Assembly (NCBI GenBank): GCA_033064195.1
Contig: JARBJD010000541.1
Location: 1-35,377, forward strand
Origin: Blattamonas nauphoetae
Taxonomy: Eukaryota; Preaxostyla; Oxymonadida
Length of the DNA stretch: 35,377 nucleotides
Direction of reading: 5' to 3'
In this document: positions 9,273 to 18,629 of the stretch, in pieces
How the letters are laid out: the number at the start of each line of letters is the position of its first letter
Numbering within the stretch: position 1 is the stretch's first letter
Program-made: the position numbers and the translations under genes
Notes under the pieces: model-generated
The model's input: only the letters and a program-made list of their open reading frames with translations
Database searches by the model: none
What the model was told of the DNA's origin: nothing

Positions 9273-12200
9273 GCACTGCTAAAACCAATCAAAATAGAAT
9301 TCAAGAAATTAGAGACCTCTTTCCGGATACACAATTTCACTTTATTGATGGTCGAACATACAATCCTGACACTAAAATTATCAACATCACAGATCATTTC
9401 TCCTGAATATGCTTCAACACACAGATCTCGAGTTTCCACATCCAATAAAGAATCTCGATCTCAATCTCATTCCAGATTTTATTGAACAAGTGAAACTTCG
9501 ACAGCAGATGGCGTCAGAAGATCGACTTGCTCACCGAATGATCGTGGAAACATGAAAGCAAATCCAAGAGTGAACAAAGATGAACTGAAAAGCAAGTGTT
9601 CAGGAATGACATGGAAACTGGAAATCAATTGAAGAGAAACTGATGGATCATTGGATGAAGAATCTGTTGATCATTCAGAAGAAAAATGAACAGATGGAAA
9701 AGAGAGAAGTGCAGACATTTGATGGATTTGAAGAATGCATCTTACTAGCTGAACCACGCGACAAAGCAGCATTCAATTCTTGTCTCATGGATGCACGAAG
9801 GAAGTTCAAAAGAATGAGGTTGAGAAGGTTGAAGATAATGGAAAACCATATCAACTGTACTTCCACAACCATCTGAAGAACGTTGAAGAAATCACAACAT
9901 TCATCAAAGCAGTGTTCGACAAAGAGAAAGACCATCCATTCAAGATTAGTATTGACTTTGGAAAGATCATCGAGAGAAAAGACAAAGATGAGACAACTTA
10001 CAATGACTTCAGACCAGAATTGGAGAACACGTCAAAGAGTTTCCCAACGGTGATCAGAAGTTCAGGAGACATCAATGAGTATTCAAAATATGCAATCAAT
10101 CTTATCAAAGAATCTCAAGAGAGAACACTGATGGATACGAAGACAATGTACATAGCATTCCACTCCATTCTAGTTGCAGTCTATCGATTCCCAGTCGCAG
10201 GAAAAGCAAATGCAATTCTCACTGATCACATTAAAACGAGAAACGTTCGGTACATCGATTCTGAGTTCAACATCTGCTTCTTTCAATCATTGTCGTTCCT
10301 CACACTTCCTGAGGTTCCAGGGAAGAAGATATCAATCAACATGAGAAACGTTGAAGCAAAAAGATTGTTCGCAGAATCGAAGAATCTGACCCACCTGAAG
10401 CCACATCAACTGACTGAACACTTGCGCAATTATCCTGGATTTGATATCGCTTGTGATTTGGAGAAAGAAATGATTAGACACAACATCACAGTTCACATTT
10501 ATGAATATGATGAAGACAAGAAGCGATATTTCCTAAGTCAGTCGTATGTCAACGAAAATGATGATGCTCGTGTTCTTCCCATCCTGATGATTCCACTTAC
10601 AGCCACTCTCGTTCATGTGATGTTCATTGTTGATCCTGAGAAAATCACTGGATACAAACTCTGTCCTTATTGTCAGTCAAGAGGATTCCAAGTCAAGGAT
10701 TCTCACTTCAAGACATACTACGAGAAGCATCTCAGAGAGTGCAAAGAGCTTGATGGAAAACACGTGAAGAAGATCTCACTTGATAAAACACCAAGACCAT
10801 ATGTTCCACACATCCTCAACAACAGAACGTATGAATTTCTGATGGCACACAAAAGACAAGACGAATTCAAACCAACACAGTTCTACATCACATACGATTT
10901 CGAAACGATGGAAGATCTCTTTCTTGACAATCTGTTCTCTGATGACAATACTCAGTTGATCTCACACTTGAAACCTCTCTCTGTTGCATCAGCAATCAAA
11001 ACAAAATCAGGTGTGAAGTCAATCTACTTTGATCTTCGAGATGGACAGGACTTTGTGAAGCAATGGATCAGAGAACTCTTCAAGTTTGCAGAAACAGTTC
11101 GAGAGGACAACTACTACGAAGACCCTGAAATTCCCTCTCAAAACGAAGTCAGTGTTATCGGATTCAACAGTTCCAGATTTGACATCAATCTCATCTTTCG
11201 TGATCTCGTTGACAAGGATTGGAAAGTGGTGAGTTTCCTTGGATCCACAACAAAGTACAAACAAGTGTTGATCAGACATGAGAGATCACAACAGGTGCTT
11301 CGATTCATTGACATGATGTCATACACTGGACCAATGACATTGGATAATGCAGTGAAGGCTTTTGGAGGTAAAACGACCTTCAGAAATCATTCTTTGCATA
11401 CGAGTCATTTGATTCATCAGACTACAACACAGTGTTGAGCAAACATGAACCATTCTCCAAATATGAATTCTATTCCAGTCTCAACAACAGTGAAATGTCC
11501 GACACTGATTGCAAACTTTACCTTGATGATTGGAAGAAGCAAGGATTCAAGAACAGATGGGACTATCTGAAATTCTACAACATCAGAGACGTCGAATGTA
11601 TGATAGCACCATTGGATAATCTCATTGATCTGAACTTCCAGTACAAAGTGGACATGTTGCACAATCTCTCACTGTCAGCAAATGCTTCTGCAATCAAATA
11701 TGCGTGTACCTACAAAGACTTTGATATCGACGATGATGTCAATGGAGTGGATCAATCTGGAGAAATAAAAATCACCAAGCAATACTGGAAGTACAAAGTT
11801 GCATCGTACATTTATCAAGACCAGAAAGCTCATCGCAAGACTGACAAAAATGTCACAGAAGCAGACTACGATTGGTTTGTTCAACAGTGCAAGAGAGTGT
11901 GCTACATCTGCAAAAGTCACTTCTCACAAGCTGTACGACCAACACTGGATAGAATCGACAATTCGAAAGGACATTCAAAAGAGAACGTAAAGATCTGCTG
12001 TGATTACTGCAACACCTACAAGTCAGACAAAGATGAGCATCTCACAAGATTGAGAATCCAACTCAAGAAGTACTGCATCTGGAAATCTCTTCCAATGACT
12101 CTGACACATGAGCAAACATATCACAAGTTGAGAGCAGCAGTGACTGGTGGATTATCGAATGTTCAACATCGACAGAACATCAAAGACGTGACACCAATCA

Positions 12201-13659
12201 ATCACTTCACATATGAAGATGGAAAAGTTATCTCCAAGGACACAGAACACAAAATGACTCACGTCTGTGGTGTTGACTTTAATTCACTTTATCCAAGTGC
12301 TTTTTCATCAATCAAGAACAAGAACAATCCGTACACTAAACACAGAATGTACATGCCAGGACGATGCTTATTCACCGCAACAGGAGATAAAAGAATGTCG
12401 GAAGATTCTGAGGACAAAAATCAGAAGACATTATTCGTTGCAGAACTGAAAGGACACATCGATGAAGTACATCAATGATTTCATTAACTTCCCACCAATC
12501 TTCAGAAACATAGTGGTCAATACGACAGAAGAAAACATTGGAGAGAAGACATATTCGTTGATGAAGAAACATGGATTGAAGACTGATGACAAACAAAGAA
12601 AGCTGACCCAACTCTTGAGCACACACGATCAGTATATGTTCTTTTCGACATACTATCTGTGGTTCCTCATCGACTATTGCCACTTCATTGTGGACGGCAT
12701 TAAAGAGTGTGATGGTATTCTCGAGACATGCTGGATTTGAACCATTTGTGACCTCATTTCATGAATGATAGAATAGAAGCAATGAAGGTCGGAAACAAGG
12801 GAAAGGAACAGTTCTGTAAGACCAACTTGAATGGAAGTTACGGATATGATGGAATGAACACTGAGAAATACAACTCAATCACAATCTGCAATGAGAAGAG
12901 AACATACTTGGAAACAGATGATGAAAGGATTTGTAGCGACTCAAGAGAGATCAATGAGGACAACTACATTGTGATTGAAGACAGAGAGAAAGCATCATGC
13001 AAGACATGTCTGCAAGAAGCAGTATTCACACTCGACAATGCCAAGTTCTGGTATCTGAATTTCATCTACAATTTCATGTACAAGTGTCGAGACATGAACA
13101 AGATTCACTTCTGTGAGGGAGATACTGACTCTGCGTATTGGGCAATTAGTGGAGATCCAAATGCTGGAATTCATCAACAATTTGAACACGTGATTGCTGA
13201 CAAAGAATTCTATGATGCCCACAAATATGAATGGTTTCCCAATCCTGAAAAGGTGTCGATGATGAGAAGAAGCTGTTGGGATTAGCAATTGAAAAGGAAG
13301 GTGAACAGATGATCTGTCTTGCACCCAAGTGTTACTCTCTCGATGAGAAATGCAAAATCAAAGGAGTGTCTCTAAAGAAAACAAATATCACAAGTGACGA
13401 CTATGTGAAGTGTCTGAACGGAGAGAAAACAGTGACGACAACACTGAACTTCACCGTAAAACGGTTCAAGCATCAGTATGATGCGTTTCAGACGAGAAGA
13501 GTCGTGAGCGAAGATGACAGTAATGGATTTGAGATAGCGAAAATACAACAGCAAAAACTCAGTCTCAGTGGAATTCATCTGAAAGCAATCGTCCTTGAAA
13601 ATGAATCGTGTCCTCCATTCATTCATGGACTGAAAGCAACTGATTTTATTATTGAATAA
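9270..13659 (+). pseudogene. Polinton protein-primed DNA polymerase B, left arm (broken)
   Basis: Full-length but broken fossil polymerase, about six or seven breaks. Recognisable parts: an OTU-like DSxxNxCFF segment (near 10260-10280), a CPYC...HLREC cluster (near 10660-10740), exonuclease motif I (DFE, 10896), motif II (FNSSRFD, near 11163), motif III (YNIRD, near 11575), an HNH-like insert with two CxxC pairs and LDRIDN...GHS (11900-12013), palm motif A (DFNSLYPS, 12274), motif B (KTNLNGSYGYDG, near 12820) and motif C (GDTDS, near 13120). The first 280 bases (about 9285-9560) barely resemble the other two copies, while the DNA on both sides is about 95% alike, pointing to exchange with a divergent relative. 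The integrase start follows the stop by 23 bases. Confidence 0.88.
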
Positions 13660-13668
13660 ACACAAACT

Positions 13669-13685
13669 TTATTTTTGTCTAAATG
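13669..13685 (+). promoter_or_regulatory. T-rich/TAAATG leader of integrase, left arm
   Basis: The short gap between the polymerase stop and integrase start is almost entirely ACTTTATTTTTGTC plus TAAATG. The inverted counterpart at 24229-24245 keeps the motif. Confidence 0.5.
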
Positions 13686-15605
13686 AATACACGACAGATT
13701 AATACTTTAGTGAATAGGTTACTTCGGTGCACACAGCATTCCAAAAACGAAATAGTCGAAAAGAAATGGACTTTAACTAACGTTTTACCTGTCTATCATG
13801 GCGCTGATTCTAATGGACCTTTTGATGGAAATGATGAAACATACTTCGAGGATTGGTTCAATGGAGGTTTATCTCCTGAATTATCACTACCTGATGGAAG
13901 AAGAGTAGTTCAACAATTTGTAAGCAACTTCCTAGGAGTTCGTATTCGGGATAGCACTGCTAAACTTGCATTCGAAGCATATCAATTTTATCATCACGAG
14001 GTGACTCAGAGAGTGAATTTTTCACCACGGATTCGAAGGCCTGCAGAGGCAAGACCAATACCAATTCCAGTGCAAAGACCAATTGCAATTCAATCACCTG
14101 AAGACCTAGTTCTTCCTGGACAGATGAGAAACTTGAAATCAATGGGGTTTGAATATGAATATCCAATGAAGGAGAGGAGATTTGAAGAGGAGGAGGATGA
14201 TGTCATTATTCCCAATCCACCAATGTCAATCAGAACAACTGCGTCCAAACACCCTGTGAGAGAGATCAGACACTACGAACCTACGACGCAACAAGTGCTC
14301 AAAAAGTTGGAACATATGAAAGGATTGTTTGATCATCAACAGAGAAATGATTCAGAAGATGAACAGATCAAAGCTGAGAACTCACTATTGAATAATCAAA
14401 AGCAAATGGAACACTTCATTACTTCACACATTCTGGATGCCAATAAAATGAACAGAGACACATTCGTTCGAGCCTCGATAAACAGAAAGATTGCGAACGA
14501 AGATCTTGACTTCATTCTGACTCACACTAAACAAATCCCATTCGGAGGAAGATCATTTCAGGATTGGTATGAGGAATATGATCACAGATGGAGTGTAGCA
14601 CATCCGAGGAAAATTCAGAGAGAGAAAGGAAGTGACAGAATGAGAATTGATCCACCAATGATTCCTAAAACAACGGAAAAAATAGTGTATCCATTTCGAT
14701 CAAAAATGCAGTTCATGTCGAAAGCAATTACAGGTGATCCACAGAAGACATCAGACAGAAAGGTTCCTCAGAATTGTGATAGACCATACTTTTCTCCCAA
14801 GTTCGGATCATGGGAAATTGATCTCGTTTTCATTCAATCACCAACGTCGAAAACAGTGTTGCAGATATACCTCTTCGCAATTAACATCAACACCAAATAC
14901 CTGGTTGTCATTCCTGTTCTGGATAAATCATGGAGCAAAGTCAAGACTGCAATCAATGATCTGATAAATCATCGTGGAGTTCATGTCAACAACATTCGAG
15001 GAGATGGTGAAGCAGCATGGACAAGTAGAGAAGCATCAGAGTTTTTCAAGGATCAGAATGTCAGTACATATTTCACAAGCTCACCATTCACAAATCACAA
15101 TAGAATTGTCGATCGAGTGATCAGAACAATCAGGGATGGATTCCAAGACAATGCGACACAAATGGCCAATCATTCATTGATGAAGCAGATGGTGGAATTC
15201 TACAACATGACTCCACATCGAGCGTACTGGAACAAGTTCACTCCACAGCAGGCACAAAACAATCGAGAGATTGAAGCACTGTATATCTCCAGTTGTGAAG
15301 AGCAATTAAAGAACATCCAAAGACAACAGACATCACAGATGTTATGGAAATACAAACCAGGAAACATTCTGTTGATCCACTTTGATTTGGACAAGACTGT
15401 TGCAAAGTTTCAGAAGATGCGTAGACAGTTTCAATTCGTGGGGAAATTCATTGAATACAAACACGGTAATGTGGTGGCTACTCTACTGAATGGACTCACC
15501 TGTCTGTCAAAAGTTGTCTACGTTCCAATCCAACACACAAAGTTCCATGCAGACTCAATTGACGACTTAACTCCAGAGTTCATTGCTGAGTTCGGTCTAC
15601 TCTGA
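13683..15605 (+). CDS. Polinton rve-type integrase, left arm
   Basis: A 640-residue open gene. Residues about 375-540 form a retroviral-type (rve) catalytic core: WEIDLVF with acidic residue 380, IRGDGEAAW with D441 and NRIVDRVIRTIRD with acidic residue 477, giving the 35-residue spacing expected of D,D35E enzymes. An integrase C-terminal-like region follows (WKYKPGNILLIHFDLDK..., then VGKFIEYKHGNVVATLLNG). Residues 1 to about 330 are acidic/charged with a Pro- and Arg-rich middle and are not recognised; they make this longer than many Polinton integrases. The enzyme would insert the linear element DNA and produce 6-bp duplications. The counterpart in the right arm is broken; this one looks whole. 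Confidence 0.88.
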   Translation: MNTRQINTLVNRLLRCTQHSKNEIVEKKWTLTNVLPVYHGADSNGPFDGNDETYFEDWFNGGLSPELSLPDGRRVVQQFVSNFLGVRIRDSTAKLAFEAYQFYHHEVTQRVNFSPRIRRPAEARPIPIPVQRPIAIQSPEDLVLPGQMRNLKSMGFEYEYPMKERRFEEEEDDVIIPNPPMSIRTTASKHPVREIRHYEPTTQQVLKKLEHMKGLFDHQQRNDSEDEQIKAENSLLNNQKQMEHFITSHILDANKMNRDTFVRASINRKIANEDLDFILTHTKQIPFGGRSFQDWYEEYDHRWSVAHPRKIQREKGSDRMRIDPPMIPKTTEKIVYPFRSKMQFMSKAITGDPQKTSDRKVPQNCDRPYFSPKFGSWEIDLVFIQSPTSKTVLQIYLFAININTKYLVVIPVLDKSWSKVKTAINDLINHRGVHVNNIRGDGEAAWTSREASEFFKDQNVSTYFTSSPFTNHNRIVDRVIRTIRDGFQDNATQMANHSLMKQMVEFYNMTPHRAYWNKFTPQQAQNNREIEALYISSCEEQLKNIQRQQTSQMLWKYKPGNILLIHFDLDKTVAKFQKMRRQFQFVGKFIEYKHGNVVATLLNGLTCLSKVVYVPIQHTKFHADSIDDLTPEFIAEFGLL

Positions 15606-15656
15606 CCTCAGAACTTCGTTCCCTTTAATTTGGCGTAACTTCAATAATGTTTCGAA

Positions 15657-15677
15657 TATTTTTATTTCTCTTAAATG
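15657..15677 (+). promoter_or_regulatory. T-rich/TAAATG leader of coiled-coil gene, left arm
   Basis: ATATTTTTATTTCTCT followed by TAAATG, with the ATG at 15675. The counterpart on the minus strand at 22177-22197 ends TAAATG as well. Confidence 0.5.
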
Positions 15678-16001
15678 ACATCACTGAAAATATTAGAACC
15701 GTTTGATCCTGAACAGAAAGAGTTCACAAACATCCACGACTTTCAGAGATACTTGGAGAAGAATAGAAAAGAACTGAATGAGTACACAACTCAGAAACTG
15801 AATAGGATGATTCAAATTGATGGATATCGAATAACAAAAATAAGAGGTGAGATTGCACTGAGGAAACGATATGTCGATGCTTCCACTTCTCCTATTTCAC
15901 TCTCGATTGACCAAAGATTATCTGACATTGAAGAATCAATTCGAGCGCTGACTGACTCAATTGGAAACCTCATCCAAGAACTAACGGACCCTTCTGATTA
16001 A
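15675..16001 (+). CDS. small coiled-coil protein, left arm
   Basis: A 108-residue protein starting MTSLKILEPFDPEQKEF. The N-terminal half is charged (EKNRKELNEYTTQKL), followed by KIRGEIALRKRY. The C-terminal 40 residues have heptad-like hydrophobic spacing (LSIDQRLSDIEESIRALTDSI...LIQEL), so an oligomerising coiled coil is likely. The right-arm version has 119 residues, the extra 11 falling inside the coil. The last 21 bases overlap the end of the convergent ATPase gene. It is not recognised as any known virion or replication protein. Conservation in both arms supports a real gene. Confidence 0.7.
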   Translation: MTSLKILEPFDPEQKEFTNIHDFQRYLEKNRKELNEYTTQKLNRMIQIDGYRITKIRGEIALRKRYVDASTSPISLSIDQRLSDIEESIRALTDSIGNLIQELTDPSD

Positions 16002-16862
16002 CCCATCTTTGTTGATCTCATTCAGTGCAACTCCATCAGTATTGTATCGAAGAATGATTGCTTCACACTTTTGTTTTCGTTGATAGACATTCCAGAACTG
16101 TCGAATATCTATTGGTGAGTTCAACTGAGGATAGACACGACTGATTCGTTCTTTGTTGAATCCTCCAAAGATCCACATCGAATCAATGTTTGACTTCATG
16201 TCAGCTGACAAACTGAAGAGCTCATGCATTGTCAGAAAGAATGTGAATTTCGGTTGTCGATTCTCCAATAAAAGGTCCATCATTGTCATTCTATTTTTGG
16301 ATGCTCTTCGTTCACCTAGGATTCGACGACAGTCATCAAGGAGGATAATCGTTTGGAGATTCTTCACTGAGAAGTCATCAATGTAAAGTGAGTCAAAGAG
16401 ATCCTCCCTGCATTCATCGGTGATTCTATTCTGCCACTGATTGTCTATGATCTCTTCATATGCAGCTTTTGATTCAGAGAGTTCCAACAGAAATGGAAGT
16501 GCTTCATCATATTTGACTTTCACATACGGAACGTTCAGTATTGGTTTGAATTTATCGAAGGTTGGATCAATGTTCTTATCAGTGACGAAGACAAAGAGGT
16601 GAATGAGTTCATTTCTGACTTGGACATTCTGGAGCTTGGCAACCTCTCGAAGAGCATTGAATGTTTTCCCACTTCCTCTGTTACCAACAAGGACATTGAC
16701 ACTATTGCGATTGAAATTCAAGTCTGGATGTATTTGTGATTGCACTTCATGAGAAACATTCCTATTTGATGCTTCACTCAATTTTGCATTCACGTATGCT
16801 GTTAGAGACAAGGGTTCCACCCTCCGCGAAACCTCTGGTTTTGCCATATTCGATTTCTTCAT
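15981..16862 (-). CDS. A32-like FtsK/HerA genome-packaging ATPase, left arm
   Basis: A 293-residue P-loop ATPase. Walker A is GNRGSGKT at residues 60-67, Walker B is TIILLDD at 171-177, and FFLTMHE near 208-214 sits where the family has its sensor segment. This is the arrangement of the A32-like FtsK/HerA packaging ATPases of Polintons, virophages and large DNA viruses, which pump DNA into the capsid. The length is normal for the family. It reads against the neighbouring genes, converges with the coiled-coil gene (21-base overlap) and is divergent from the 320-aa gene, with 61 bases between the starts. Open in both arms. Confidence 0.88.
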   Translation of the reverse strand: MKKSNMAKPEVSRRVEPLSLTAYVNAKLSEASNRNVSHEVQSQIHPDLNFNRNSVNVLVGNRGSGKTFNALREVAKLQNVQVRNELIHLFVFVTDKNIDPTFDKFKPILNVPYVKVKYDEALPFLLELSESKAAYEEIIDNQWQNRITDECREDLFDSLYIDDFSVKNLQTIILLDDCRRILGERRASKNRMTMMDLLLENRQPKFTFFLTMHELFSLSADMKSNIDSMWIFGGFNKERISRVYPQLNSPIDIRQFWNVYQRKQKCEAIILRYNTDGVALNEINKDGLIRRVR

Positions 16863-16923
16863 TTGTGATTTAACTCTAATTAAAATATACTTTTGGTTTT
16901 TTTATTTTGTATGAAAACACACA
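16863..16923. promoter_or_regulatory. divergent promoter region, ATPase / 320-aa gene, left arm
   Basis: A 61-base gap between divergent starts. On the minus strand it reads TTTTAATTAGAG then TTAAAT shortly before the ATPase ATG; on the plus strand it reads TTTTTTTATTTTGTATGAAA before the ATG at 16924. Each strand thus carries its own T-rich/TAAAT-like leader, slightly further from the ATG than elsewhere. The right arm (20898-20958) keeps the gap almost unchanged. Confidence 0.5.
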
Positions 16924-17886
16924 ATGTCACAAAAGATAGTGTACGTTCAACCACAAAGAAAAGCACAAGCGAAGAAACCAAGAATGAGATACGGACCAGA
17001 GACTCAAGCAGCATTGAAACGAATCTTTGCTGACGATGATATTCAAACCAGACGCAATGATGCTCTGTGTAGTCTTCCATCAGCACGTGAGTATATTTCG
17101 AGAACTGGACGAAATTGGACTGCGAAAGTAGAACAATATGGACAAGTTCCTGATGTGATGGTCTACGATAATGATACTGGAGATTTGATTGCAGTCAATG
17201 GTGCCATGCTAACTCCATACAACAGTAGACCAGTCAAGGAGACATACTATGCAATGAATCCAACACCAGATATGCGAAGACTGAAACCATACACATCGTT
17301 CAATCAAGAGAATGGAAGGAGAATCAAAGCTGTACATCGGAATTTCCTCAAAAATGGAACATACGATTTGCCAACCAATTATCGAGACATCAGCTATGAA
17401 GAGATGAAGACCAAACGATCTCAACAACCATATGCAATAATGAAGAGAGCTGTTGGTGAACACATGACAGACACATTGGGAATAACTCGTGCAAATCGAA
17501 GTAATCCAGCTGATCCCAGCAAGAATGTGTTAGACAATATGGTGTTTAATTCAATTCAATCACAGATTGCATCACTGATGTGGGATAAATGGCTTATTGA
17601 TCATGTTCAGGACTACAATCCCAGTATGAAACAAAAGAAATCCTTCAAAGATCAGATTTATCCAGTGTTTCTCCAAATGATCACTCAAGATTCAACGTAT
17701 TTATCGGAATACTGTACTCGCTATTCAACTCACATATCAACAGAAGTTAATAAACTGAAAGCCAAAGCATTCAAAACAGTCACAGATGATAATATCGATC
17801 AATACCAATCTGAAATGCCTGGGTATTATCGATTTGCACAGTTGGATAGTTCTGGAATGGGAAATTTAGATCGAGCAGAAATGTGA
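16924..17886 (+). CDS. conserved 320-residue Polinton protein of unknown function, left arm
   Basis: The protein has a very basic N-terminus (QPQRKAQAKKPRMR), then repeated Arg/Tyr/Asn-rich segments such as NGAMLTPYNSRPVKETYY and PYTSFNQENGRR. The C-terminal half is more helical (NVLDNMVFNSIQSQIASLMW, MKQKKSFKDQIYPVFLQM). No transmembrane segment or catalytic motif is seen. Its place between the packaging ATPase and small virion-like genes suggests a structural or DNA-binding virion component, but it does not look like a double-jelly-roll major capsid. The right-arm copy has the same length and differs at roughly 20 positions, so it has been kept open. Confidence 0.75.
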   Translation: MSQKIVYVQPQRKAQAKKPRMRYGPETQAALKRIFADDDIQTRRNDALCSLPSAREYISRTGRNWTAKVEQYGQVPDVMVYDNDTGDLIAVNGAMLTPYNSRPVKETYYAMNPTPDMRRLKPYTSFNQENGRRIKAVHRNFLKNGTYDLPTNYRDISYEEMKTKRSQQPYAIMKRAVGEHMTDTLGITRANRSNPADPSKNVLDNMVFNSIQSQIASLMWDKWLIDHVQDYNPSMKQKKSFKDQIYPVFLQMITQDSTYLSEYCTRYSTHISTEVNKLKAKAFKTVTDDNIDQYQSEMPGYYRFAQLDSSGMGNLDRAEM

Positions 17887-17902
17887 ATTTAAAAACATTA
17901 AT

Positions 17903-17932
17903 ATATATTTTTTATTTTTATAGAAAGTGATG
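17903..17932 (+). promoter_or_regulatory. T-rich leader of 208-aa gene, left arm
   Basis: ATATATTTTTTATTTTTATA followed by GAAAGTG and ATG. It has the T tract of the shared motif but a less perfect TAAATG end. Start chosen at the ATG 17930, not the GTG just upstream, because the other element genes start with ATG behind this motif. Confidence 0.45.
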
Positions 17933-18556
17933 CAACCAATTCTAAGTTGTCAATTTACAAAACACACAAGTTCTTCTTCAGTACCAACATCAATCACCAA
18001 CAATGTCATCATCGAGGATAGGAGCAAAGCTGGAGTAGATAATAGAGGATCGAAGATGGAGATGGTCTCGCTAGAGGCTTCGAACCCTCCTTTGGGGAGA
18101 GAAAGAGTGTGCTCTGAACCTGTGGTCACCAATGAACGTGGAGCATACGATCCACCACTGGAGACATATCCATCAGCCCCCATTCAGAGTCGTTCAATTC
18201 CGCTTCGAGAATATTCATCCAACATTTCAGCATTCAAAGATCAACTACTGCTCGTCTACAAGAATGCATTCGCATGTGAAAAGAAACTACTGAATAATCT
18301 CATTGAACCGTCGAAGAAACTGATCACAAACCAAAGTGATTTATGTGCACTGATTGCGACACTCACTGGGATCAATGATGTGGTGATCGAATTGGATGAC
18401 CTGTCTGATAAGTGCTTATGTCTGAATAAACTCCCAGTGTTTAGAACCATTTTCAAGATCCTTGTTGGAGGAAAAGATATGAGTATTGCCTACAATGAAG
18501 CATACAACACGATTCTCAATTATGGCATTTCTCTAACAAAGGCAATACCCCGTTAG
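17930..18556 (+). CDS. conserved 208-residue Polinton protein of unknown function, left arm
   Basis: Begins MQPILSCQFTKHTSSSS. Residues 1 to about 90 are Ser/Pro/Glu-rich and probably disordered. From about 95 on there is a compact helical part with FKDQLLLVYKNAFACEKKLL, LCALIATLTGIN and three Cys near KCLCLNKLP. No known motif or membrane span is recognised. The right-arm copy (19265-19891) differs at only about two residues, the highest conservation in the element. Its position among likely virion genes suggests a structural role, but this is inference. It is followed at once by a short hairpin (18562-18579). Confidence 0.72.
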   Translation: MQPILSCQFTKHTSSSSVPTSITNNVIIEDRSKAGVDNRGSKMEMVSLEASNPPLGRERVCSEPVVTNERGAYDPPLETYPSAPIQSRSIPLREYSSNISAFKDQLLLVYKNAFACEKKLLNNLIEPSKKLITNQSDLCALIATLTGINDVVIELDDLSDKCLCLNKLPVFRTIFKILVGGKDMSIAYNEAYNTILNYGISLTKAIPR

Positions 18557-18561
18557 GGCAG

Positions 18562-18579
18562 AAATCTCTTCTGAGATTT
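18562..18579 (+). terminator. hairpin after the 208-aa gene, left arm
   Basis: AAATCTC-TTCT-GAGATTT forms a perfect 7-bp stem with a 4-base loop, running into TTT, five bases after the TAG stop. The right arm keeps the hairpin (about 19244-19259, slightly shorter stem). It may be a 3'-end or processing signal; the distance to the stop and conservation are the only support. Confidence 0.35.
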
Positions 18580-18607
18580 TTCCCGAGATCAATTATTAAT
18601 GAATTGT

Positions 18608-18629
18608 ATTTTTTATTTTTCTATAAATG
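18608..18629 (+). promoter_or_regulatory. T-rich/TAAATG leader of pVI-like gene
   Basis: TATTTTTTATTTTTCTA followed by TAAATG, with the ATG at 18627. The right arm carries the same T tract but has a few extra bases before its TAAATG. Confidence 0.5.

Noticed and set aside
13683-15605. LTR-retrotransposon integrase
   Set aside because: No reverse transcriptase, RNase H or LTRs; the gene sits between a family B polymerase and an A32-like ATPase, the Polinton arrangement.
16924-17886. Major capsid protein
   Set aside because: At 320 residues with a very basic N-terminus and a helical C-terminal half it does not look like a double-jelly-roll protein, though structure prediction was not possible.
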